From Microbacterium ureisolvens (GTDB lineage Bacteria > Actinomycetota > Actinomycetes > Actinomycetales > Microbacteriaceae), in contig NZ_JADIJE010000009.1 of NCBI RefSeq assembly GCF_015278315.1, positions 124,001 to 188,000 of the forward strand: 64,000 bases of DNA, in the 5' to 3' direction. A model generated the notes under the pieces. That model was not told where the DNA came from, did not search any database, and was given only the letters and a program-made list of their open reading frames with translations. A program made the position numbers and the translations under genes. Position 1 is the stretch's first letter. Every line of letters begins with the position of its first letter. Of the stretch, positions 9,778-17,459 are shown piece after piece.

Positions 9778-9783
9778 TATGAT
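9778..9783 (+). promoter_or_regulatory. -10 element of a leaderless promoter (LysR gene)
   Basis: TATGAT, close to the consensus -10, ends 6 bases before the ATG at 9790. No Shine-Dalgarno is visible. Confidence 0.65.
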
Positions 9784-9789
9784 TTCGCC

Positions 9790-10794
9790 ATGACCGATCC
9801 CGCCGATGACGACCCCGGCTTCGGTGCCCGTGAACTGCGCGTCGTGAAGGCCGTGGCCGACGCCGGATCGATCACCGGCGCCGCGGCTGTGCTGGGGTAC
9901 AGCCAGCCCGCGGTCAGTCAGCAGCTGAAGCGCCTCGAACAGCGCCTCGGCGTGGCGATCGTGGAGCGCGTCGGCCGCAGCGTGCGCCTGACCGACGCCG
10001 GCCGCATCCTCGCGCGGCACGCACCTGCCGTGACCACCGCACTGGACGCCGCCGCCGGCGAGCTCGCCGAGCTCCGGGGCCTGCGCGTCGCTCGCGTGCG
10101 GCTGATGGGGTTCCCCTCGGCCTCGCCCACGATCGTGCCCCGGCTTCTCGCAGACCTCGCGCAGCGGCATCCCGGCATCTCCCTCACGTACGTCGAGGCC
10201 GAACCGCCCGAGGCTGTCGACGCGGTGCGCGAGGACCGCACCGACATCGCCCTGACCTTCAGCTACCCGGGCGACCGCGAGGATCCGCACGGCAGCAGCG
10301 CGCGCGGGCTCTCGGTCCACACGATCGGCACGGACGAGCTCCTCGCCGTCCTTCCCGTCGGCCACCCCGCAGCGCAGAGCACGTCGCTCGAGGTCGGTGC
10401 CCTCGCGGACGACGACTGGATCGCCGGCTGCCCGCGCTGCCGAGGGCACCTCCTCGAACTGTGCGGACGCGCCGGGTTCGCTCCGCGGATCGCGTTCGAG
10501 ACCGACAACTTCGTCGCCGTCGAGGGCCTCGTCGCGCAGGGCATCGGAGTGGCGACACTTCCTCGCATGGCCGTCGAGTCGTTTCCGCAGCTGCCGGGGG
10601 TGGCGGTCGTGCCGCTGCCCGCGCGCGAGCAGCGGACGATCCACACCGTCACCGCCCGCGGCGCCGACCGGGTGCCCGCGGTGCGGGCGACGCTCAACGC
10701 CCTCGCCCGCCTCATCGCCGAGCCCGCGCGCCCGGCCGCGGGTGCGGCATCCGCTCCGCAGGCGTCATCGATGGGCGCGATGGCGGCTGACTAA
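9790..10794 (+). CDS. LysR family transcriptional regulator
   Basis: A 334-residue LysR-type DNA-binding regulator. The N-terminal winged helix-turn-helix (about residues 10-70) contains [20 protein letters not shown] and the usual [21 protein letters not shown] periplasmic-binding-like effector domain follows from about residue 95, with a [15 protein letters not shown] end. The ATG at 9790 is preferred over an upstream in-frame start because a -10 box lies 6 bases before it. It is divergent from the aminotransferase gene, the usual arrangement in which a LysR protein controls the neighbouring operon; the inducer would then be a D- or N-acyl-amino acid, which is speculative. Confidence 0.92.
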   Translation: MTDPADDDPGFGARELRVVKAVADAGSITGAAAVLGYSQPAVSQQLKRLEQRLGVAIVERVGRSVRLTDAGRILARHAPAVTTALDAAAGELAELRGLRVARVRLMGFPSASPTIVPRLLADLAQRHPGISLTYVEAEPPEAVDAVREDRTDIALTFSYPGDREDPHGSSARGLSVHTIGTDELLAVLPVGHPAAQSTSLEVGALADDDWIAGCPRCRGHLLELCGRAGFAPRIAFETDNFVAVEGLVAQGIGVATLPRMAVESFPQLPGVAVVPLPAREQRTIHTVTARGADRVPAVRATLNALARLIAEPARPAAGAASAPQASSMGAMAAD

Positions 10795-10797
10795 ACT
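10792..10797 (+). promoter_or_regulatory. -10 element overlapping the LysR stop codon (gltX promoter)
   Basis: TAAACT begins with the TAA stop of the LysR gene and ends 8 bases before the gltX ATG. GGAGG lies only 2 bases before the ATG, too close for normal use as a Shine-Dalgarno, so a leaderless or nearly leaderless message is likely. Confidence 0.55.
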
Positions 10798-10805
10798 CGG
10801 AGGCG

Positions 10806-12335
10806 ATGTCTTCTTCGCCTGATCCTCGCACCACGACCGCCACCGGCGCGGATGTCCGCGTCCGCTTCTGCCCGTCGCCGACCGGTCTGCCGCACGTCGG
10901 CCTCATCCGCACCGTGCTGTTCAACTGGGCATACGCGCGTCACAACGGCGGCAAGCTCGTGTTCCGCATCGAAGACACCGACGCCGCACGCGACAGCGAG
11001 GAGAGCTACCGTCAGCTGCTCGACGCGCTCACCTGGCTCAAGATCGACTGGGACGAGGGCGTCGAGGTCGGCGGTCCGCACGCCCCTTACCGGCAGTCCG
11101 AGCGCCACGGCATCTACCGCGAGGTGCTCGACAAGCTCATCGCGTCGGGCGCTGTCTACGAGAGCTACTCCACCGCGGAGGAGATCGACGCCCGCAACGA
11201 AGCCAACGGCCGTGCCAAGCAGCTGGGCTACGACAACTTCGACCGCGACCTGACCGACGAGCAGAAGGCCGCGTTCCGCGCCGAGGGCCGGGAGCCCGCA
11301 TGGCGGCTGCGTGTGCCCGACGAGGACCTGACCTACGTCGACCTGATTCGCGGCGAGGTGACCTTCCCCGCCGGGTCCTTCCCCGATTTCGTTCTCGTGC
11401 GCGCCGGGGGAGTTCCGCTCTATCCCTTCGTGAACCCTGTCGACGACGCCCTCATGGGCATCACCCACGTGATCCGCGGCGAGGATCTCATGCCCTCGAC
11501 GGCTCGTCAGCTCGCGCTCTACGGCGCGCTGGTGGATGCCGGCGTCACGACCTTCATCCCGCGCTTCGCGCACATGCCGCTCGTGCTGGGCGAGGAGGGC
11601 AACAAGAAGCTTTCCAAGCGCGACCCGAAGGCGGATCTCTTCCTTCAGCGCGACAAGGGCTTCATCCACGAGGGCCTGCTCAACTACCTCGCCCTGCTGG
11701 GCTGGTCGATCGGCCCCGACCGGGACGTCTTCTCGCTCGAGGAGCTCGTCGCGGCCTTCGACATCGTCGACGTGAACCCCAACCCGGCCCGCTTCGATCA
11801 GAAGAAGGCGGAGTCGATCAACGGCGACCACATCCGGATGCTCGAGCCCTCCGACTTCGCCGCACGACTGGTGCCGTACCTCGCGGCCGCCGGGGTGGTC
11901 GACGAGACGCCCACGCCCCCGCAGCAGGCCATGCTCGTGGCGGCCGCTCCGCTGGTGCAGGAGCGGATGCAGCTCCTCGGCGACGCGCCGGGACTCCTCG
12001 GCTTCCTCTTCACCGACTCCGTCACCTACCAGGAGGACGCGCTGGCGTCGCTCCCCGCGAACGCGAACGAGGTGCTGGTCGCCTCCGTCGGCGCTCTCGA
12101 GGTCGTGCCCGAGACGGAGTTCACCGCGGCCGCCGTGCAGGATGCGCTCGCTGGTGCGCTCGTGTCGCCCGTCGAAGACGGCGGGCTGGGTCTCAAGCCC
12201 CGCGTCGCCTATGGTCCGCTGCGCGTCGCCCTGAGCGGCCGCCGCGTGTCGCCCCCGCTCTTCGAGTCGATGGAGCTGCTCGGCAAGACCGCGTCGATCC
12301 GCCGGCTCGCGGCGCTCGTCGACGCGCGCGGGTGA
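10806..12335 (+). CDS. gltX: Glutamate-tRNA ligase
   Basis: GluRS attaches glutamate to tRNA-Glu and, in bacteria lacking glutaminyl-tRNA synthetase, also to tRNA-Gln for later amidation. The 509-residue protein has the class I synthetase signature [16 protein letters not shown] at residues 19-34 and the second ATP-binding motif KLSKRD around residue 275 ([12 protein letters not shown]). The C-terminal anticodon-binding helices are as usual. It is followed closely by a tRNA-Gln gene, and tRNA-Glu genes lie at 20.7 kb. Start ATG lies just after the LysR stop, behind its own -10 box. Confidence 0.97.
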   Translation: MSSSPDPRTTTATGADVRVRFCPSPTGLPHVGLIRTVLFNWAYARHNGGKLVFRIEDTDAARDSEESYRQLLDALTWLKIDWDEGVEVGGPHAPYRQSERHGIYREVLDKLIASGAVYESYSTAEEIDARNEANGRAKQLGYDNFDRDLTDEQKAAFRAEGREPAWRLRVPDEDLTYVDLIRGEVTFPAGSFPDFVLVRAGGVPLYPFVNPVDDALMGITHVIRGEDLMPSTARQLALYGALVDAGVTTFIPRFAHMPLVLGEEGNKKLSKRDPKADLFLQRDKGFIHEGLLNYLALLGWSIGPDRDVFSLEELVAAFDIVDVNPNPARFDQKKAESINGDHIRMLEPSDFAARLVPYLAAAGVVDETPTPPQQAMLVAAAPLVQERMQLLGDAPGLLGFLFTDSVTYQEDALASLPANANEVLVASVGALEVVPETEFTAAAVQDALAGALVSPVEDGGLGLKPRVAYGPLRVALSGRRVSPPLFESMELLGKTASIRRLAALVDARG

Positions 12336-12344
12336 CGGCTCGGT

Positions 12345-12373
12345 TTGGAGCACGTGCCGGCGTCGCGTAGACT
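12345..12373 (+). promoter_or_regulatory. Promoter of tRNA-Gln
   Basis: A -35 TTGGAG and a -10 TAGACT are separated by exactly 17 bases, 32 bases upstream of the tRNA. The same TTGGAG -35 is used before the tRNA-Glu genes. Confidence 0.75.
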
Positions 12374-12404
12374 CATTCCTCGGCACCGCTTCGGCTGACA
12401 GCCT

Positions 12405-12476
12405 TGGGGTATGGTGTAATTGGCAACACGGCTGATTCTGGTTCAGTTGTTCTTGGTTCGAGTCCAGGTACCCCAG
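12405..12476 (+). tRNA. tRNA-Gln (anticodon CTG)
   Basis: A 72-base cloverleaf. The 7-bp acceptor stem TGGGGTA/TACCCCA, a D-loop, an anticodon stem with loop TTCTGGT (anticodon CTG at 12438-12440) and a T-arm with GGTTCGAGTCC are all visible. The discriminator is G. The following bases are CAAG, so CCA is not encoded. It lies 69 bases after gltX. Confidence 0.96.
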
Positions 12477-12486
12477 CAAGACAGAT

Positions 12487-12523
12487 AGCCCCGGAATTCC
12501 GCTTCACCGCGGAGACCGGGGCT
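12487..12523 (+). terminator. Terminator hairpin after tRNA-Gln
   Basis: AGCCCCGG and CCGGGGCT form a perfect 8-bp stem around a 21-base loop that contains a smaller CCGC/GCGG stem. It is followed by CTTGCGTTT. Confidence 0.75.
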
Positions 12524-12639
12524 CTTGCGTTTCCGGGTGCGATCTCCGCCGCTTCCACACCGTCTCCGCGGATGCAACCCCCTCGGCTCCCGCTGCAGCG
12601 AGCGTAGCGTTCACGCCAGGGTTCGAGGGGTGGGGCACG

Positions 12640-14610
12640 ATGAGTACACCGTCCGCCCTCGTCGCCGATCGCTACCGGCTCGTGAAGCTGCTGGGGGCCG
12701 GCGGGATGGGCGTCGTGTGGCAGGCGTGGGATACGCGGCTGCGACGGCCGGTGGCGCTCAAGATGCTGCGCACGCAGCCCGAGCTCACCGACCGGGAGCG
12801 GCAGGTCGCCACCGACCGTGCGATGCGCGAGGCCAGGAACACCGCCGGCCTTCACCACCCACACGCGGTGACCGTGTTCGACGTCGTCGAGCACGAGGGC
12901 CAGCCCTGCATCGTGATGCAGCTGATCGAATCCACCCCGCTGTCGGATCTCCTCCGCGAGAACGGCACCATGACAACCGTCGAGACCGCCCGTGTCGGCG
13001 CCGAGGTCGCCTCCGCCCTCGCCGCCGCGCATGACTTGAAGATCGTCCACCGAGACGTCAAGCCCGGCAACATCCTGATCGCGGCCGACGGCTCGGCGAT
13101 GATCAGCGATTTCGGCATCTCGCACGCGCTGGGCGACGCGACGATCACCGCGACCGGCATGATTCACGGCACGCCCGCCTACCTCGCGCCGGAAGTCGCG
13201 CGCGGACTGCCGACGAGTTTCGCCTCCGACGTCTTCTCGCTGGGCTCGACGCTGTACGCGATGCTCGAGGGCGACCCGCCGTTCGGGACCGAGCGGAACC
13301 CCATCACCCTCCTGCACAAGGTCGCCCGAGGCGGATACCCCGCCCCGAAGCACGCCGGGCCGCTGGCGGCGCCGCTGCGCAAGATGCTCTCCAGCCAGCC
13401 GAAGCGCCGACCGACGATGCAGTCCGTCGCGGAGATGCTGGCGGCGCTGCAGCAGGGGAACAGCCTTCCCGATCTGGCCGGCGACCTGCGCACGCTGGGA
13501 TTCGGCGCCGCCGGGGTCGTGGCTGCGAGTTCCGCGGATGCCGATCGCGCCGGCGACGACGCGGAGACGCCGCAGACGGTCGCGTTCGACGAGGCGACGG
13601 CGGCGACCGAAGCGCTCGAAGACACTCCCCTCGAAGAGTCAGCGGCGACGGCGCCGACCGAAGCACTCCACGACGCCGCGGTCGAGGAGGTCGCGACACC
13701 GGCTGCGACTGCGGCGTCCGACGAGCCGTCGGCGACGGCTCCGACGGTCGCGCTCGAGGACGAGCCGGACGCTCCCGCCACGGTCGGGCCCGCCCGGCCC
13801 GATCGCGACGGCGCCGACATCCCGAACGCCATCTTCGTGCCGCCCCGTCCGCCCGACCCGATGCCCGTGCCTGCGCCCATCGGGCGCACCCTGCCGATGG
13901 ACCAGCCCACTCGCTATCAGCCGCCGACGGCCGAGACCGAGCCGCTCGGTCGCGCGGCACGTGGCGACGTCGGCGTGCCGTCCCCGGGGCGGGAGCGCCC
14001 CGCGGAGGCGGCAACGGCAACGGCTCCCCGCGGGCGCCGCCGCCGGGTGGGGATCGTTGCGGGCGTGATCGCGGTCGTCGTCGCCGCGGTGATCGCCATC
14101 GTGCTGTCGCTCGACCTGCAGCCGGACGTCGCACCGCGCGCCGAACCGACTCCTGAACCCACGGCCGTCACGACTCCTGACGAGGAGTCAGCCCGTCCCA
14201 CGCAGACCGCAGCGCCCGCACCCACGCCGAGTCCCTCGGCTCCGCCCGCCGTCGAACCGGCTCCGGCGCCGGCGCCGCAGGTCGCCCCCGAGCAGCGCGT
14301 GGTCGACACGATCACGGGCTACTACGCCATGCTCCCGGGTGACCGCGACGCAGCGTGGCCTCTCATGACCGCCGACTACCAGGTGAACCACGCCGGAGGT
14401 CGCGGCGGCTACGAGGCCTTCTGGTCGCAGGTGTCGGAGGTGTCGGTGTCAGAGGTGAGCGCCTCCAGCCCAGAGCAGGGGCAGGCGACGGTGACCTACC
14501 GCTTCCAGGACGGCCGTGTCGTCGAGGAGGTGACGGCGTACCGGTTCATCGACGAGGGCGGCGTGCTCAAGATCGCGGCCACAGAGGTGCTGAGCAGCCG
14601 AGGACTCTGA
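12640..14610 (+). CDS. Membrane serine/threonine protein kinase
   Basis: A PknB-type eukaryotic-like kinase of 656 residues. The kinase domain covers about residues 9-275. It has the glycine loop LLGAGGMGVVWQAWD, the ATP lysine in VALKML, catalytic HRDVKPGNIL, DFG in ISDFGIS and the activation-loop GTPAYLAPE. A long Ala/Glu/Thr/Pro-rich linker follows, then one transmembrane helix at about 470-491. Outside the membrane lie a Pro/Ala/Thr linker and a folded domain of about 100 residues (TITGYYAMLPGDRDAAWPLM onward), which resembles an NTF2-like fold instead of the PASTA repeats of PknB. Signal and targets unknown. ATG preceded by GAGGGGTGGGG. Confidence 0.93.
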   Translation: MSTPSALVADRYRLVKLLGAGGMGVVWQAWDTRLRRPVALKMLRTQPELTDRERQVATDRAMREARNTAGLHHPHAVTVFDVVEHEGQPCIVMQLIESTPLSDLLRENGTMTTVETARVGAEVASALAAAHDLKIVHRDVKPGNILIAADGSAMISDFGISHALGDATITATGMIHGTPAYLAPEVARGLPTSFASDVFSLGSTLYAMLEGDPPFGTERNPITLLHKVARGGYPAPKHAGPLAAPLRKMLSSQPKRRPTMQSVAEMLAALQQGNSLPDLAGDLRTLGFGAAGVVAASSADADRAGDDAETPQTVAFDEATAATEALEDTPLEESAATAPTEALHDAAVEEVATPAATAASDEPSATAPTVALEDEPDAPATVGPARPDRDGADIPNAIFVPPRPPDPMPVPAPIGRTLPMDQPTRYQPPTAETEPLGRAARGDVGVPSPGRERPAEAATATAPRGRRRRVGIVAGVIAVVVAAVIAIVLSLDLQPDVAPRAEPTPEPTAVTTPDEESARPTQTAAPAPTPSPSAPPAVEPAPAPAPQVAPEQRVVDTITGYYAMLPGDRDAAWPLMTADYQVNHAGGRGGYEAFWSQVSEVSVSEVSASSPEQGQATVTYRFQDGRVVEEVTAYRFIDEGGVLKIAATEVLSSRGL

Positions 14611-14697
14611 GTCCGGGCGCGCACCGGGATCCCGTCGACGGTCTCCTCGTCGAGAACCGCCGCCGCACGCGCTCGTCCGCGCCGCGTGGGACTCGGC

Positions 14698-15621
14698 TCA
14701 CTCGTGCGCGGCGAGGACCTCGGCTGCGGCATCACGTCCCAGTGCGAAGTAGTCGGGGTTGTCGTCGCTGTGCGCCAGGAGAATGAGGGCGACGGCCACG
14801 GCCCAGGCGTGCGCCCGCACCCACGCTGCGTCGTCATACCGCGAACCCGCCGCAGCGATGAATCGGTCGCGGCCCTCGCGGTCGAAGGCGAGCCACGCGA
14901 CGGAGAGGTCGTAGGCCGGGTCGCCGGCGGTCACGTCGCCGAAGTCGATGATCCCGGCCAGGACTCCGTCGTGGGCGACGAGGTTGCCCGGGTGGAGGTC
15001 GCCGTGGATCCACACCGGCGGTCGGTCCCACGGCGCGGCCTCGACGCCGGTGCGCCAGATCCGCAGCAGCGCGGAGGCGGATGCCGCGTCCAGCGTGCCG
15101 TGTCGCAGGAGGCCGTCGAGCCGGCCCTCGACCGCGTGTGCGCGCGCGGCCAGCGGGACGCCGCGGAACGGGTTGACCGGGTGGTCGTCGGGGGCGTCGA
15201 CGTGGAGTAGGACGAGCGCGCGGGCGAGCGTCGACGCCCACGGCGTGCGGCGGGGGGTGTCGACATCCAGCACCCGCTCGCCGTCGATCCACGGCACGAC
15301 GGACCACGCCCACGGGTACCCCTCGCCGGCGACGCCGTGCACGAGCGGCGCCGGCACGCGGACGCCGACCGAAGTCAGCCGTGCGGCGATCGCGGGGAGG
15401 GCGGCCTGCTCGTGCAGCACGAGCGGGGCCGACGCGGATCGCCGGGGGAGGCGGACTGCGTAGTCGTCGCCGAGCCGCCACACTTCGCTGTCCCAGCCCT
15501 CCGCCACTTTGCGCAGGCCTAATGAGTCGACCCCCGGGATGGTCTCCCGCGCCTGCCCGACCAGCAGCCGACGGATGAGTGATTCGTCGATGTCGACGTC
15601 GGCTGAGGGTTTGTCTTGCAC
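14698..15621 (-). CDS. Aminoglycoside phosphotransferase (APH) family protein
   Basis: A 307-residue small-molecule kinase of the APH/choline-kinase fold. The catalytic WIHGDLHPGNLVAHDG and the magnesium-binding GIIDFGDVTAGDPAYDLSVAW are intact. The N-terminal DYAVRLPRR contributes to ATP binding. Such chromosomal proteins are often annotated as antibiotic kinases, but the natural substrate is usually unknown, so resistance should not be assumed. The GTG at 15621 is chosen because a TATCTT -10 box lies 6 bases upstream. It is divergent from the fructose-operon regulator and convergent with the Ser/Thr kinase. Confidence 0.88.
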   Translation of the reverse strand: MQDKPSADVDIDESLIRRLLVGQARETIPGVDSLGLRKVAEGWDSEVWRLGDDYAVRLPRRSASAPLVLHEQAALPAIAARLTSVGVRVPAPLVHGVAGEGYPWAWSVVPWIDGERVLDVDTPRRTPWASTLARALVLLHVDAPDDHPVNPFRGVPLAARAHAVEGRLDGLLRHGTLDAASASALLRIWRTGVEAAPWDRPPVWIHGDLHPGNLVAHDGVLAGIIDFGDVTAGDPAYDLSVAWLAFDREGRDRFIAAAGSRYDDAAWVRAHAWAVAVALILLAHSDDNPDYFALGRDAAAEVLAAHE

Positions 15622-15627
15622 CGTCCG

Positions 15628-15633
15628 AAGATA
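15628..15633 (-). promoter_or_regulatory. -10 element of a leaderless promoter (APH-family gene)
   Basis: On the minus strand TATCTT ends 6 bases before the GTG start; there is no Shine-Dalgarno. Confidence 0.55.
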
Positions 15634-15644
15634 CCCTGTTGTGT

Positions 15645-15674
15645 TTGTGTGGGACTGTGTTGTATTGTGTGGGA
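15645..15674. promoter_or_regulatory. Two direct repeats upstream of the fructose operon, probable DeoR-family operator
   Basis: TTGTGTGGGA occurs at 15645-15654 and again at 15665-15674, exactly 20 bases apart (about two helical turns), in a T/G-rich patch unlike the surrounding sequence. It lies 22 bases before the regulator gene start. DeoR-type fructose regulators bind such repeated sites and are released by fructose 1-phosphate, so autoregulation is likely. Confidence 0.6.
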
Positions 15675-15695
15675 ATCCAAAGGAGGGTGTGCACC

Positions 15696-16475
15696 ATGTA
15701 CGCGACGGAGCGCCACGAGCAGATCGAGCTTCTGCTGGCTGGGCAGGGCCGGGTCAGCGTCGTCGAGCTCGCCGACCGCTTCGACGTCACAACCGAGACG
15801 ATCCGGCGCGACCTGGACCACCTGGAGACGCGCGGCGCATTGCGACGGGTGCACGGGGGAGCGGTCGCCCGAGAGCGCGCCAGCACCCGCGAGCCCTCGC
15901 TGGCTGAGCGCCTCGAGCACCACGGCAGCGCGAAGACCGCGATCGGCCGCCGCGCGCTCGACGCACTCGGCGCCGACTTCAGCGGCTCGCTGTTCCTCGA
16001 CGCGGGAACGACCACGGGCGCCGTGGCCGCGGCTCTGGTTCCGCGGCTCGCCGACGCCCGCATCGAAGTCGTCACCCACTCGCTCACCCTGGGCCACTCG
16101 CTCGCGGGCGTGCCGGGAGCGTCGCTGTCGCTGGTCGGCGGCCGGGTGCGAGGGCTCACCGCCGCGGCCGTGGGGGCCGACACCGTCCGCACGATCGGCG
16201 CGCTCCGTCCCGATGTCGCCTTCGTCGGCACCAACGGCGTGTCGGCCGGGTTCGGCCTCAGCACCCCGGATCCCGATGAGGCCGCGGTCAAGCGCGCGAT
16301 CGTGGAGTCCGCGCGGCGCGTGGTCGTCGTCGCCGACGCGGAGAAGCTGGGCGCCGAGCTGCTCGTCGGCTTCGCGGCGCTGTCCGACATCGACGTGCTG
16401 GTGACGGATGCCGCGCCCGACGAAGATCTCGCGGACGCGCTCGCGGACGCCGACGTGGAGGTCTGGCTCGCATGA
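15696..16475 (+). CDS. DeoR/GlpR family regulator of the fructose operon
   Basis: A 259-residue DeoR-type repressor. The N-terminal helix-turn-helix (about residues 5-57) has the family signature VTTETIRRDLDHLETRGALR, followed by VHGGAV. The rest is a ribose-5-phosphate-isomerase-like sugar-phosphate sensor domain with LDAGTTT near residue 105, where the phosphate of the effector binds. The start ATG at 15696 has a near-perfect AAAGGAGG at 15679-15686. Its stop overlaps the 1-phosphofructokinase start (ATGA), so it is the first gene of the fructose operon and probably responds to fructose 1-phosphate. Confidence 0.93.
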   Translation: MYATERHEQIELLLAGQGRVSVVELADRFDVTTETIRRDLDHLETRGALRRVHGGAVARERASTREPSLAERLEHHGSAKTAIGRRALDALGADFSGSLFLDAGTTTGAVAAALVPRLADARIEVVTHSLTLGHSLAGVPGASLSLVGGRVRGLTAAAVGADTVRTIGALRPDVAFVGTNGVSAGFGLSTPDPDEAAVKRAIVESARRVVVVADAEKLGAELLVGFAALSDIDVLVTDAAPDEDLADALADADVEVWLA

Positions 16476-17413
16476 TCGTCACCCTCACCGCCAACCCGTC
16501 CCTCGACCGCACGGTGACGCTTCCGGCACCGCTTCAGGTCGGCGACGTGCAGTCCGCCGCCTCCACGCGGGAGGACGCCGGGGGCAAGGGCATCAACGTC
16601 GCCCGCGCCATCCGGGCGGCAGGCGAGGACTGCACCGCCGTGCTGCCGCTGGCCATCGGCGACCCGTTCGCGGCCGCGCTGCGCGAGGCCGGTCTTCACA
16701 CCCATCGGGTCGCGGTCAGCGGCCACGTCCGCGCCAACCTCGCGATCACGGACCCCGCCGGCGTGACGACGAAGCTGAACCTCCCCGGCGCCGAGCTGTC
16801 GGCCGACGAGGTCGGTGCGGTCGTCGACGCGGTGGTGGCGGCATCCGCCGGCGCACGCTGGCTCGTCCTGGCAGGCTCGCTGCCTCCGGGCGCGGGAGAG
16901 GACTTCTACGTGCGAGTCATCCGGGCGGTCCGAGAAGCACACGGCTCCGACTCGCCGCTCGTGGCGGTCGACACCTCGGGGGCAGCCCTGGCGGCCGTCG
17001 TCGCCGACGGTGAGCCCGACCTCATCAAGCCGAACGACGAAGAGCTCTCCGAGCTCGCCGGCGCGGCCCTCGAGGATGCCGACCCGACGGCGATCGTGGG
17101 CATCGCGCGGTCGCTGGTCCCCACCCGCGCCCGCGCCGCCCTCATCACGCTCGGCGCACGCGGTGCGCTCCTCGTCGACGCCGACGGCGCCTGGGTGGCC
17201 ACCCCGCCGCCGATCCGGGTCGTCAGCACGGTCGGCGCGGGTGACAGCTCCCTCGCGGGATACGTGCTGGCCGCGACGCGCGGCGCCGGCCCCGAGGAGC
17301 GGCTCCGCCTGGCCGTCCGCTACGGCGCGGCTGCGGCATCCCTTCCCGGCACGCAAGCCCCCGCCCCCGAAGACCTGCCGGCCGGCGACGTGCCCGTCGT
17401 CCGGCTCGCCTGA
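16472..17413 (+). CDS. fruK: 1-phosphofructokinase
   Basis: FruK phosphorylates fructose 1-phosphate, the product of the fructose PTS, to fructose 1,6-bisphosphate with ATP. This 313-residue PfkB-family kinase starts with VTLTANPSLDRTV and has the N-terminal glycine-rich motif GGKGINVARAI. The C-terminal STVGAGDSSLAGYV contains the catalytic aspartate and anion-hole glycines. It is translationally coupled to the regulator gene before it, and the EIIABC gene follows after 46 bases. Tagatose-6-phosphate kinases look alike, but the operon partners make the fructose assignment secure. Confidence 0.94.
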   Translation: MIVTLTANPSLDRTVTLPAPLQVGDVQSAASTREDAGGKGINVARAIRAAGEDCTAVLPLAIGDPFAAALREAGLHTHRVAVSGHVRANLAITDPAGVTTKLNLPGAELSADEVGAVVDAVVAASAGARWLVLAGSLPPGAGEDFYVRVIRAVREAHGSDSPLVAVDTSGAALAAVVADGEPDLIKPNDEELSELAGAALEDADPTAIVGIARSLVPTRARAALITLGARGALLVDADGAWVATPPPIRVVSTVGAGDSSLAGYVLAATRGAGPEERLRLAVRYGAAAASLPGTQAPAPEDLPAGDVPVVRLA

Positions 17414-17459
17414 CTCGACTCGCCCAGCACCCACCCACCCACGACCGCAGGAGGTCACC

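Noticed and set aside
8641..10644. A 667-codon version of the class V aminotransferase gene
   Set aside because: The upstream part is antisense to the LysR gene; GTG at 9708 starts where family similarity starts.
14698..15621. Aminoglycoside resistance gene
   Set aside because: APH-fold kinases on actinobacterial chromosomes act on many substrates; nothing nearby or in the sequence points to a specific drug.
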